A stretch of DNA of 64,000 bases from Aestuariibacter sp. A3R04 (GTDB lineage: Bacteria; Pseudomonadota; Gammaproteobacteria; Enterobacterales; Alteromonadaceae), in NCBI RefSeq assembly GCF_018860805.1, contig NZ_JAHKQR010000009.1:1-64000 (forward strand), given 5' to 3'. Position numbers and translations under genes: made by a program. How positions within the stretch are numbered: position 1 is the stretch's first letter; each line of letters starts with the position of its first letter. Of the stretch, positions 46,942 to 55,293 are shown piece after piece. The notes beneath the pieces were generated by a model. That model had not been told where the DNA came from, did no database searches, and saw only the letters and a program-made list of their open reading frames with translations.

Positions 46942-47748
46942 TTACATTTTCATCATGCTTTTACCATCGATGGTGAACATATCCAGGTTTTCCAAACCCG
47001 CAATGTGTTTTTGCATTTTGGATTCTACGTAGTCTGCCTTTTGCAGAACCTCACACAATGCGTCGGCGCGTTCCTCAATTGCCGTGGCTCTCTGTTCTAT
47101 TCGTTGTTCGAAATCGTCTTCCCAATTTTCCATTCGATCGGCAAAGTCGTCCATATCACCATCACTGGAGAGCATCTGTGTACCAAGGGCAATGAGCAAC
47201 CGGCCGGCGGATTGTTCAATGATATCTTCTACCTGGGATTCCAAACGATTTTCCCAGCTTTGTGCGAACCAGCCATCGTCCTGGAAGTCCGCTGAGTTCA
47301 CTCTGATTTGGCCATTGTCATCGTAGAAGTGGGCATCCATATCCCGACGCAGATCCGCAAATAAAGCATCGACATCATCTACCAATCCATTGTCTGTACC
47401 GATTAATTCGCCAAACGCTTCGTTTAATGCTGATCCCGCCAGTTCCAGTGCATCATAGGTAATATCCAGTGTCATGGGAATAGCGGTATTAATGTTGTTG
47501 TAATACATTGCGACCCATTCCTTTTCCTCGTCATTGAGTGCAACGGAATGACCATTGATGGTGAGTGTGTGCGCGGGCGTAATAACCATTTTTTTGTCGT
47601 CCTGAATGTGCACGGCAAGTACGCCTGCGTTCCATGACATGTCGCCTTTCACGGTGATATCACAACTTTCGTTATCAATCTCAATGGCCGTGGCAGATGA
47701 GGCTAAAACGGTTGCGGCTAGAGCCGTTGACAAAGCTGACATTTTCAT
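46942..47748 (-). CDS. exported DUF2884/YggN-like protein
   Basis: From ATG 47748, preceded by AAGGAACTC, the 268-residue protein has a signal peptide (SALSTALAATVLASSATA). The N-terminus CDITVKGDMSWN and the long acidic, helical C-terminal half with many Glu/Asp (DDFEQRIEQRATAIEERADALCEVLQ) match YggN-type proteins of unknown function. It should be periplasmic. The upstream reading MSNTQKKELF is unlikely, because the ribosome-binding site lies inside it. Confidence 0.78.
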   Translation of the reverse strand: MKMSALSTALAATVLASSATAIEIDNESCDITVKGDMSWNAGVLAVHIQDDKKMVITPAHTLTINGHSVALNDEEKEWVAMYYNNINTAIPMTLDITYDALELAGSALNEAFGELIGTDNGLVDDVDALFADLRRDMDAHFYDDNGQIRVNSADFQDDGWFAQSWENRLESQVEDIIEQSAGRLLIALGTQMLSSDGDMDDFADRMENWEDDFEQRIEQRATAIEERADALCEVLQKADYVESKMQKHIAGLENLDMFTIDGKSMMKM

Positions 47749-48108
47749 GAAGAGTTCCTTTTTTTGGGTATTTGACATAAGTTACGCTAGAAGTCTAAGC
47801 AATCGATGGGCCATTAATTTAAATCATTTAATTTCAATATGTTGTGTTAATTATTGGGGTTGCTAAGACAAGCGTAGGAATAACAATTAGTGGTTTTGTT
47901 AACTATTTAGCGGTTTTGACTAAGATCAAAAAAAATGCAGCCTACGGGGATTTTTCGTACGCAAAAGCTCAATTTTGTTGCATACTACACTTCACTTACT
48001 GTGGTTTGATGCGTCAGTGCGAAGATATCCGGGCAAACACAGTGACAGAATGATTTTATGATGGCTGCAAAGTGTGCGGCCACTGAGACAGTGCGAAGGG
48101 TTGAATGT
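47749..48108. other. intergenic region upstream of the yggN-like and small membrane protein genes
   Basis: This 360-base divergent region is AT-rich on the left (47800-47860). I see no convincing gene; a 69-codon frame at 47844 starts without a ribosome-binding site. It should hold promoters for both flanking genes. Confidence 0.4.
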
Positions 48109-48300
48109 ATGAATGAGTGGATCAGTGCTATTGGTTTTGGAGCAGGCCTTGTGGCGTTTGTTCTGGGTTTAACCAGTATCATTATGGGTTTTATGACGGC
48201 GAAATCAGGTGCTGAAGGTATGCAGGAAAAAATCGAGTACGGCTTTTTCGGCGTGTCTGGTTTGGTTGTTTGTGTTCTCATGGCATATGCGCTGTCTTAA
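48109..48300 (+). CDS. small membrane protein (63 aa)
   Basis: ATG 48109 begins MNEWISAIGFGAG. The 63-residue product has two hydrophobic stretches (about 5-27 and 43-62) around a short polar loop (TAKSGAEGMQEKIEYG). A longer reading from 48058 is possible but adds a Cys-rich extension unlike a membrane protein start. The ribosome-binding site is weak (GAAGGGT, about nine bases upstream). No family recognised. A strong terminator follows. Confidence 0.6.
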   Translation: MNEWISAIGFGAGLVAFVLGLTSIIMGFMTAKSGAEGMQEKIEYGFFGVSGLVVCVLMAYALS

Positions 48301-48316
48301 CCGGGCAGATTTCAGT

Positions 48317-48342
48317 AAAAAAGGCGCATAAGCGCCTTTTTT
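48317..48342. terminator. bidirectional terminator
   Basis: AAAAAAGGCGC and GCGCCTTTTTT form a perfect stem around ATAA, between the small membrane protein and the convergent mscS-like gene. Confidence 0.92.
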
Positions 48343-48345
48343 ACT

Positions 48346-49653
48346 TCAGTCTTTACTAACGTCGTCCACAGTAGCTTTGTTCCCATGAGATGAAAGGGCT
48401 GAAGCCAGACCGGGAATATAACCGTCTCTTTGATACGCTCGCAGGTCGAAAACGGGCAGCATGGCCATGATATGGTCAAAAATGTCGGCTTGGATTTTTT
48501 CGTATAACACCCACTCTTTCTTTGCACTGAAGCAGTATATTTCCAGCGGTAAACCCAGCTCGTTAGGAGGCAGTTGTCTAACCATTAACGTGAGGGACTG
48601 ATTGATGTCCGGGTGTTTTTGCAGGTATGCTTCCAGATAAGCCCGAAAGGTGCCGATATTGGTCAGGCGACGACTGTTAAGCAGGTCCGACTCGTCAATA
48701 GAGTAATCTTTGTGATAGCTCTGTAACTCCTTCACTTTTCTTTCGATATACTCTGATATGTAACGGATGCGGCTAAAACGTGTCATCATGTCGCTGTCGC
48801 ATAACCGGATGCTGTGAATATCTATGTACACTGACCGTTTAATGCGTCGTCCACCAGATTCCTGCATACCCCGCCAGTTCTTTACCGCTTCTGTGGTAAG
48901 GGCGTAGCTGGGCAGGGTAGAAATAGTTTTGTCCCAATTCTGTACCTTAACGTTTGTCAGGCCTATTTCAAGGATTTCGCCGTCCACTTCAAACTTGGTA
49001 ATTTGGATCCAGTCACCGGTGTTGAACATGCGATTGGCGGCAATTTGAATACCGGCTACAAAACCGAGAATGGTATCCCGAAAAATGAGCAGCAATACGG
49101 CAGCCAGTGCAGTTAGTCCGGACATTATGATAATTGGACTTTTGTTGACGATGAGGGAAATGGACAACAACAGTACAATAACCGCAAAAACCAGTTTGGC
49201 TACCTGAATAAAACCGGTAATTGACGCGCGTTTCGCAAGATATGAATCGTTGTACACATCCTGAACTGTGTTCAGCAGTGCATAAATGGCCAGTAGAGCG
49301 GCTACCATCATGTAGAGCTGAGAAGATTTTAGCAGGAAGCCCAGGATGACGTTGTCATCGCTTATCAGTACCGGGGTCATCAGGAATATTACGACGGCGG
49401 GAACGAGATGAGTCAGACGTCGAAAGAAACCGTGATTGAGCAAAGCATCATCCCAGTCGTTCTTGCTTCGCTTTACTAGATGAGCTATCTGGATTTTTAG
49501 CACCACTCTACTGATAAAATAGGCAATTAGCGCAACGGTGAGGATAGCGCTAACCGCGAGTGTATTGTATAGCAACATATCCGTGGTGACATTGGGGAAC
49601 ACATCATTAATGAGATGAATAAAAGTGTCTCTGATTGAAGAAGCTATTTGCAT
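48346..49653 (-). CDS. mechanosensitive ion channel (MscS superfamily, YbdG-like)
   Basis: The 435-residue inner-membrane protein has about five helices. The MscS core is at 160-260, with LTALAAVLLLIFRDTILGFVAGIQIAANRMFNTGDWIQ as the pore helix/beta junction. The C-terminal cytosolic domain is long, as in YbdG/MscM. It opens upon membrane stretch to release solutes. It starts three bases after the second acyltransferase stop, forming a three-gene operon. Confidence 0.92.
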   Translation of the reverse strand: MQIASSIRDTFIHLINDVFPNVTTDMLLYNTLAVSAILTVALIAYFISRVVLKIQIAHLVKRSKNDWDDALLNHGFFRRLTHLVPAVVIFLMTPVLISDDNVILGFLLKSSQLYMMVAALLAIYALLNTVQDVYNDSYLAKRASITGFIQVAKLVFAVIVLLLSISLIVNKSPIIIMSGLTALAAVLLLIFRDTILGFVAGIQIAANRMFNTGDWIQITKFEVDGEILEIGLTNVKVQNWDKTISTLPSYALTTEAVKNWRGMQESGGRRIKRSVYIDIHSIRLCDSDMMTRFSRIRYISEYIERKVKELQSYHKDYSIDESDLLNSRRLTNIGTFRAYLEAYLQKHPDINQSLTLMVRQLPPNELGLPLEIYCFSAKKEWVLYEKIQADIFDHIMAMLPVFDLRAYQRDGYIPGLASALSSHGNKATVDDVSKD

Positions 49654-49656
49654 AAT

Positions 49657-50547
49657 TTAACGCCCTAAAAGCTGACTAATGCGGCTGTCTTTGGTTAACC
49701 ATAAATCGTTCAGCCACTGTTGGAAACGAGTGCGAAACGCATTATCTTCGAAATAGTCTCCCTGCACATCACTAGTAACATTCAGAACATTTACATCAAC
49801 TACAATATGGGTCATCTGGCCACTGAGCATGGCTATCATGGGGTACCTGGGGTTGTTTGGGTAAAGTAAAGATACGTCGAGTATATTGGTAAACAGCTCA
49901 CCCATGGTTGCCAGGGTGAAGGCAATGCCACCGGCTTTCGGGGGCAGTAAATGGGTAAACTGACTGCCTTTGGCCTGATGTTTAGCGGGCGTAAATCGCG
50001 TGCCTTCTACAAAATTAATCACCGTGGTAGGTTGGGTTTTAAACTTCTGACAGAACCGTTTGGTTGTTTCGATGTCCTGACCTTTTTTCTCTGGATGTTT
50101 GGCAATGTAAGCTCGGGAATAGCGCTTCATAAACGGCATATCCAGAGCCCACGCGCCCAGCCCGACGAAGGGCAGCCAAATAAGCTCTTGCTTTAAGAAA
50201 AACTTAGGAGGCGGAATACGCCCGCGGGTAAAGTCAATGAGTAATACAATATCCAGGTAGCTTAAATGATTTGCAATAAGTAAGTACCAACTTTCTTTCG
50301 AGAGTGTACCCTCGGTATTGTAGTCGATGTTAACCTTGTTAAACCCTTTTATCATCATCACACTGATACGGCCAAAACAATGCATAAAGACATGCATAAT
50401 GTTTAACAACTGCCTCTGTAACCTTGGAGCGGGAAGTAGAAACTTAACCAGCCCGACACTCACTACCAGCGTGGCCCATAATGCCAGATTAGCAATCTGT
50501 AGTGAGGTATGCACAACAAATATGAGGGGAGCGAGGTATGTTCTCAT
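49657..50547 (-). CDS. 1-acyl-glycerol-3-phosphate acyltransferase-like protein (YihG type), copy 2
   Basis: From ATG 50547 (MRTYLAPLIFVV, overlapping the upstream stop) the product has 296 residues. The acyltransferase motif is NHLSYLDIVLL (HX4D), followed by KQELIWLPFVGLGAWALDMPFMKRY and FVEGTRFTPAK. Two N-terminal helices anchor it in the membrane. The family acylates lysophosphatidate at sn-2, and YihG affects fatty acid composition in E. coli. It is a clear paralog of the preceding gene. Confidence 0.88.
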   Translation of the reverse strand: MRTYLAPLIFVVHTSLQIANLALWATLVVSVGLVKFLLPAPRLQRQLLNIMHVFMHCFGRISVMMIKGFNKVNIDYNTEGTLSKESWYLLIANHLSYLDIVLLIDFTRGRIPPPKFFLKQELIWLPFVGLGAWALDMPFMKRYSRAYIAKHPEKKGQDIETTKRFCQKFKTQPTTVINFVEGTRFTPAKHQAKGSQFTHLLPPKAGGIAFTLATMGELFTNILDVSLLYPNNPRYPMIAMLSGQMTHIVVDVNVLNVTSDVQGDYFEDNAFRTRFQQWLNDLWLTKDSRISQLLGR

Positions 50548-51458
50548 AACGGTGCCTGCGATGAATTCATGGCATTGAGTTGCGCATCCTTGACTTTCCA
50601 ACGCGCGTTTAACCATTGTTGAAACCGGGCTTTCTGCATTGGGTCTGAGAAATAGGTATCATTAAATACTCCCTCCTCAATGATGTCTTTGATAGGCGCG
50701 ACCGACACTTGAACCCGCACTTCTTTGACTTTTCCGCAGGTAAAATCCCAAAAGCTCGGTACGCCATTCGGATAGTCGATTGTCACGTCGATAAGCTTGT
50801 GCAGTTGATCACCCATGGCACTTAGCACAAATGCCATACCACCGGCTTTAGGTTTTAGGAGGTGGGTAAAAGGCGACGCCTGACGAGCGTGTTTATCCGG
50901 TGTGAAGCGGGTGCCCTCGACAAAGTTCATGATACTGACAGGCTTGGATTTAAATTTCTCGCAGGCTTTGCGGGTGGTCTCCATATCCTTGCCCTTTAAG
51001 TGAGGATTTTTGGCGAGAAATGACTTGCTGTACCTACGCATAAAAGGGAAATCCAAAGCCCACCAGGCCAGCCCCAAAAAAGGTACCCATATGAGTTCTT
51101 GTTTGAGAAAAAATTTAAGAAAGGGGATGCGCCGGTTGAAAATGCGTTGGAGTACCAAAATATCTACCCAGGACTGGTGATTGGCAATGACCAGATACCA
51201 ATCGCTTGGTTCGAGGGATGCGAGGCCATCGACGTACATTTTTGTACGACTGAAGATGTCCTGATTAATACGGTTGATGCTTATCCACATGGTTGCGCAG
51301 GCATCGAGGGGGTAAGACACAATCCGACGCCACCACGAAATGGGGAGCAACTTTAAAAGAGAGAGTACAAAAATGGGAAAAAACCAAAATACGGTGTTGA
51401 TAAAATAGCCCGTCACTGACAGAGTGCCACGCAAGTGATAGCCAATTGTTTTGAACAT
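50544..51458 (-). CDS. 1-acyl-glycerol-3-phosphate acyltransferase-like protein (YihG type), copy 1
   Basis: The 304-residue paralog has the same layout: N-terminal helices, ANHQSWVDILVL (HX4D), FLKQELIWVPFLGLAWWALDFPFMRRYSKSF and FVEGTRFTPDKH. Near-identical motif blocks (KQELIWxPFxGLxxWALDxPFMxRYS, FVEGTRFTPxKHxxxxSxFTHLLxPKAGG) show a tandem duplication. GGTAAATA precedes the ATG. First gene of an operon with copy 2 and mscS. Confidence 0.88.
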   Translation of the reverse strand: MFKTIGYHLRGTLSVTGYFINTVFWFFPIFVLSLLKLLPISWWRRIVSYPLDACATMWISINRINQDIFSRTKMYVDGLASLEPSDWYLVIANHQSWVDILVLQRIFNRRIPFLKFFLKQELIWVPFLGLAWWALDFPFMRRYSKSFLAKNPHLKGKDMETTRKACEKFKSKPVSIMNFVEGTRFTPDKHARQASPFTHLLKPKAGGMAFVLSAMGDQLHKLIDVTIDYPNGVPSFWDFTCGKVKEVRVQVSVAPIKDIIEEGVFNDTYFSDPMQKARFQQWLNARWKVKDAQLNAMNSSQAPL

Positions 51459-51818
51459 CGTTATTTACCTCTTAAATTTGTGCATTAGTGTAAACGATGT
51501 TGATCTAAAAGCCGATACGCCCTTTACTGAGACAGTGTCGAAATGACTAAAAAATCGCAGGAGACACTCGTGTAAGGGCAGGGCATTTTATGTAGGGCCA
51601 CGGTGGCGTGGATTTCTCCTTTGAACGCAAAGGTAAGGTAGATGTTATGCGCTCTGAATTGCCAGAAATTGTTGGGCAGTTCCTCAACGGCGACATAACC
51701 TGAAACAAATTTAGTACCCATATCATGCCGTTGGCAGATATTAACGACGCTTTCACACTGTGATGCATGAAGACAGGAGCATTCAAAGCGTCATCCATTT
51801 CTAGGAGTCATAGGAAAG
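51459..51818. other. divergent region between acyltransferase and fghA
   Basis: This 360-base interval holds open frames on both strands. On the minus strand is an 83-codon frame (51547-51798) and a 65-codon frame (51524-51721). On the plus strand a short protein-like frame ends in SELPEIVGQFLNGDIT near 51704. None has a ribosome-binding site, and none resembles a family I know. AGGAGTCATAGGAAAG at 51803 serves fghA. Confidence 0.4.
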
Positions 51819-52670
51819 ATGGACTTAATTAGCGAAAACAAAGTTTTTGGCGGTCGCCATTGTCGCTTTAAACACCAGTCTGAAACCACCAGTTGCGAGA
51901 TGACATTTGCCGTGTTTTTGCCGCCATTCGCGTCAGACGAGAACCCGGTGCCTGTGCTTTACTGGTTATCTGGCTTAACCTGCACAGACGAAAACTTTAT
52001 GCAAAAAGCTGGGGCGATGAAGCGTGCCGCTGAGTTGGGTATGGCCATTGTTGCCCCGGATACCAGCCCCCGCGGCGATGACGTGCCCGACGACGAGCAA
52101 CAAGCCTACGATTTTGGCAAAGGGGCCGGTTTTTATGTTAATGCAACCCAGGATCCCTGGAAAACCCATTATCAAATGTATGATTACGTCGTAACAGAAT
52201 TACCCGCAGTGGTGGAAGCAAACCTTCCTGTGACCAGAGAAAAAGCCATTAGCGGGCATTCCATGGGGGGGCATGGAGCCTTGGTTATAGGCCTGAGAAA
52301 CCCTGAACAATACGTATCTGTGTCGGCATTTAGTCCTATTGCGAATCCATCTGATTGTCCTTGGGGCGAAAAAGCGCTGGGGCAGTACTTGGGAGAAGAT
52401 CGTGCAGCTTGGGAACAATACGATGCATCTGTACTACTTTCTCAAAAGCAACATTATGTGCCACTCCTCGTGGAACAGGGGAAGGCAGACCAATTTCTCG
52501 AAGAGCAGTTAAAACCTCAGGCATTGCTCAATGCCGCACAAAAAAGCGATACGTCACTTACGCTAAACATGCATGAGGGATACGATCACAGCTATTTCTT
52601 TATCGCGACGTTTATTGACGAACACCTCGCATTTCACGCCAGTCACTTAGGGATTGGCAACGCGTTGTAG
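51819..52670 (+). CDS. fghA: S-formylglutathione hydrolase
   Basis: The 283-residue esterase-D-type enzyme hydrolyses S-formylglutathione to formate and glutathione in formaldehyde detoxification. It begins ISENKVFGGRHCRFKHQSETTSCEMTFAVFLPP. WLSGLTCTDENFMQKAGA forms the oxyanion region, SGHSMGGHGAL holds the nucleophile Ser, and EGYDHSYFFI the catalytic His. The partner adhC is not adjacent. Single gene, convergent with the GGDEF/EAL gene. Confidence 0.96.
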   Translation: MDLISENKVFGGRHCRFKHQSETTSCEMTFAVFLPPFASDENPVPVLYWLSGLTCTDENFMQKAGAMKRAAELGMAIVAPDTSPRGDDVPDDEQQAYDFGKGAGFYVNATQDPWKTHYQMYDYVVTELPAVVEANLPVTREKAISGHSMGGHGALVIGLRNPEQYVSVSAFSPIANPSDCPWGEKALGQYLGEDRAAWEQYDASVLLSQKQHYVPLLVEQGKADQFLEEQLKPQALLNAAQKSDTSLTLNMHEGYDHSYFFIATFIDEHLAFHASHLGIGNAL

Positions 52671-52693
52671 TCAAACAGTATTGCGCAGAACTT

Positions 52694-54799
52694 CTATTTG
52701 AACCGGGTGATAAACGCGTCTACGGGCATGGGTTTGTCGAAAAGATAACCTTGCCCTAAGATACAATTTTCCCTGCGCAAAAAGTGTTGTTGCTCGTCAC
52801 TTTCCACCCCTTCGGCTACTACAGCTAGATCGAGGTTTGCGGCTAGCGCCAAAATGGCCTGTATGATCGCTTTATCGTCAGCATTGACGGTAAGATCTCG
52901 CACAAATGCCCGGTCAATCTTTAGTTCGTCTATGGGCAGCCGTTTGAGGTATTCCAGCGAGCTAAAACCGGTACCAAAGTCGTCGATGGATATAGTAACC
53001 CCCATAGCGCGCAATTCTGTCAGGGTAACGGCTACGGTATTGTTGTCCTGAATGAATATGGTCTCTGTGATCTCAATAGACAACTGAGAAGGTGAAATGC
53101 CGTGTTTTTTTACCGCAGCAGACACTATTTTCAGGAAGTCTGGGTCGGCGATTTGTCTCCCTGAAATATTGATGGCGATGCGCAGCGTTGGGAAGTCTTC
53201 TTGAAACTGTTTCGCGATAGTACATACTTCTTCCAGGAGCCAATCACCAAACGAGAAGATAAGATCGCTGTTTTCAGCAACAGGGATGAAGGTGTCCGGC
53301 GGTATCATTTGCCCGTCTTTCGTTTGCCATCGGGTCAAAGCTTCGCATTTGACAAGGTTACCTGTTTCCAGTTCAACAATAGGCTGAAGATGCAGGCTAA
53401 GTTGACCGTCCGCAATGGCAATAGTCAAAGCGGATTCCAGTTCTGCCACTTCCTGTTGTTTCTGCTTTAATTGATCCCGATAAATAACCACCTGATTGCG
53501 GCCGTTGGACTTGGCAAATTGCAGGGCAAGCCCCGCATTGTGGAACATGGTATCGGCGCTATCGCCGTGTTTTGGATACTGAGCGACACCCATGTTCACG
53601 GCGAGAATGGTTTTGGTATTTCCCAGACTGACAAAGGCATGGTCGAAATCGCCCTTTAATAGACGCGCAGCTTCTAGCAATGCAGATTCGTTTTCTTCGG
53701 CTAGAGGCATTAACAACGCGAACTCATTACCGGAAATACGGGCCAGGAAACTGCCTTTTGACGTGTGTTTACTCAGCCTTTTGGCAACATTTTTGAGAAT
53801 GTCATCGCCGATGCGATAGCCAAGATTTTCATTTATGCGTCTAAACTCGCATACATCAATGATAAACAATCCAAAGCAGCGCTTTTCGGTGATCCACCGC
53901 GTTATTTCGTTTTTAAAGGCTTGTCGCGAAGCTATTTGGGTTAAAGAGTCGCGCCCAAAGGTCGGTTCGGCTTGTTCGCTGGATTGTTGAAGTTTACTGA
54001 TATCAGAAATCAAAAATACCCAGTGAGTCAGTGTATCGTCGGCAAACACAGAGGCTATCGTCAACTGTAGCCAGCGACCTCCCCCAGGGGCGTTATGCCA
54101 ATATACCTCGCCTCGCCAGGAGTCCTTTCTGGCTTCAAGGGTACTTAAAAAGGAAGCGCTAATGTGTACATCCTGCAATAGCTGAAACAGTTGTCGCGTG
54201 CTGTTGGTGTCGTCTGCACGCAACATCTGTCTGGCCACGCTATTGTCCAGAAACAGTTTTTTCGACGCATCGGTAATAAGTACGCCGGTATGCAAATGCT
54301 GTATAGTTTGTTTAATGGCATTTTGCTGTAACTGACAATCTTCCGCTTCGCTCAGTACAGTGCGCAGTTTGTCGTTCAGATAGTCCTGCTGACTAATCAC
54401 TGCATGGTGGGTGAGAAGCAATTCTCGGGCGGTTTGCAATGATTGCTGTCGGTACTCGAATTCCTTACTGACATTTTTGATCGCGAGATAGCGATCGTGG
54501 GGACCTTTTTGAATTGCTATTGCTTCTAAGCGCAGTTGTGTGGAGCTGGTGGTTTCTGTCCAAAAACCCGATGATACCTGACGCTTTTCAGCGCTTTCCC
54601 AGCAGGTTTGCGCATCAATCATAAAGTCGTCTAAAAACAAGCTTTCGACGGTATCGACAAATAGCGAGTTTTCTTTAATTTTTATGATGTCAGCAAGCCA
54701 GTGAACGGTGGGAGTTAAACAGCGCAACTCATTGCCACTGGTGAATTCAAACAATGCACAGTCGGTGATGCCTAGCGCGTTAAGCTGAAAAATATCCAT
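52694..54799 (-). CDS. PAS-GGDEF-EAL protein, probable c-di-GMP phosphodiesterase
   Basis: The 701-residue protein has no membrane helix. An N-terminal half with PAS-like segments (about 1-130 and 160-275) precedes a GGDEF domain whose signature is degenerate (ARISGNEFALLM), so cyclase activity is unlikely. The C-terminal EAL domain is complete: CEALTRW, NISGRQI, EITETIF, DDFGTGFSSLEYLKRLPIDELKIDRAFV and AEGVES. It should degrade c-di-GMP. The start lies two bases after the small-GTPase stop, so it is the last gene of that operon and a likely output of the GTPase. Confidence 0.9.
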   Translation of the reverse strand: MDIFQLNALGITDCALFEFTSGNELRCLTPTVHWLADIIKIKENSLFVDTVESLFLDDFMIDAQTCWESAEKRQVSSGFWTETTSSTQLRLEAIAIQKGPHDRYLAIKNVSKEFEYRQQSLQTARELLLTHHAVISQQDYLNDKLRTVLSEAEDCQLQQNAIKQTIQHLHTGVLITDASKKLFLDNSVARQMLRADDTNSTRQLFQLLQDVHISASFLSTLEARKDSWRGEVYWHNAPGGGRWLQLTIASVFADDTLTHWVFLISDISKLQQSSEQAEPTFGRDSLTQIASRQAFKNEITRWITEKRCFGLFIIDVCEFRRINENLGYRIGDDILKNVAKRLSKHTSKGSFLARISGNEFALLMPLAEENESALLEAARLLKGDFDHAFVSLGNTKTILAVNMGVAQYPKHGDSADTMFHNAGLALQFAKSNGRNQVVIYRDQLKQKQQEVAELESALTIAIADGQLSLHLQPIVELETGNLVKCEALTRWQTKDGQMIPPDTFIPVAENSDLIFSFGDWLLEEVCTIAKQFQEDFPTLRIAINISGRQIADPDFLKIVSAAVKKHGISPSQLSIEITETIFIQDNNTVAVTLTELRAMGVTISIDDFGTGFSSLEYLKRLPIDELKIDRAFVRDLTVNADDKAIIQAILALAANLDLAVVAEGVESDEQQHFLRRENCILGQGYLFDKPMPVDAFITRFK

Positions 54800-54801
54800 G
54801 A

Positions 54802-55293
54802 TCAGAGCGTCACTTTGGCAATGGCTTGAAAGAGGAATTCAACATTGTCCCCCGTTTTTGCGCTGGTGCGAATGGTTTCGGTAAAGGCATTTTCATATTC
54901 GCTGACCTCGTCTTCACTCCAATACCACTCGCAATTCAAGTCAGTTTTGTTGATAACAAAAAACGCTGGTGTATCGGGAAATTCCTGACGCGCGGATTGC
55001 AGAATATCTATGCCCTCCAGCAATGATTGGGAACGGGTATGGTCAACGACAATAATGAATGCAGACGCCCCACGTAAATAACGGGGATTAAAACCGCAGT
55101 AGCGGTCGACGCCTTCGATATCCCAAATGAGAAGTTGTACAGTTTTGTCTTCCACCAGTACCTGTTTCTTATCAATTTTGACACCGATGGTAGTGAGATA
55201 CTTATCTGAAAATATCCCGTCAACAAACTGCCTTACAAGACTTGTTTTCCCTACTCCAGTGGGACCAAGCAGGCATACTTTTTTCTGTATCAC
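54802..55293 (-). CDS. Ras/Rab-like small GTPase
   Basis: The 163-residue single-domain protein has the small-GTPase motif order. G1 is GPTGVGKTS (10-18, Lys16). G2 is at TTIG (34-37). G3 is WDIEGVDRY (57-65). G4 is NKTD (115-118). G5 is TSAKTG (143-148). The G3 motif departs from DTAGQ: the residue matching Ras Gln61 is Val62 and the Ala is Glu60, so intrinsic hydrolysis may be low. There is no C-terminal lipidation Cys. It overlaps the OmpA-type gene by four bases and abuts the GGDEF/EAL gene. Bacterial relatives include MglA and the uncharacterised Rup families; partner and effector are inferred from the operon. Confidence 0.9.
   Translation of the reverse strand: MIQKKVCLLGPTGVGKTSLVRQFVDGIFSDKYLTTIGVKIDKKQVLVEDKTVQLLIWDIEGVDRYCGFNPRYLRGASAFIIVVDHTRSQSLLEGIDILQSARQEFPDTPAFFVINKTDLNCEWYWSEDEVSEYENAFTETIRTSAKTGDNVEFLFQAIAKVTL

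Noticed and set aside
47844-48053. 69-codon open frame on the plus strand
   Set aside because: No ribosome-binding site, Cys/Thr-rich odd composition, and it lies in a divergent promoter region.
51524-51798. Minus-strand frames as a frameshifted gene
   Set aside because: Joining them needs a frameshift and neither half has a start signal or recognisable family; kept only as a low-interest observation.
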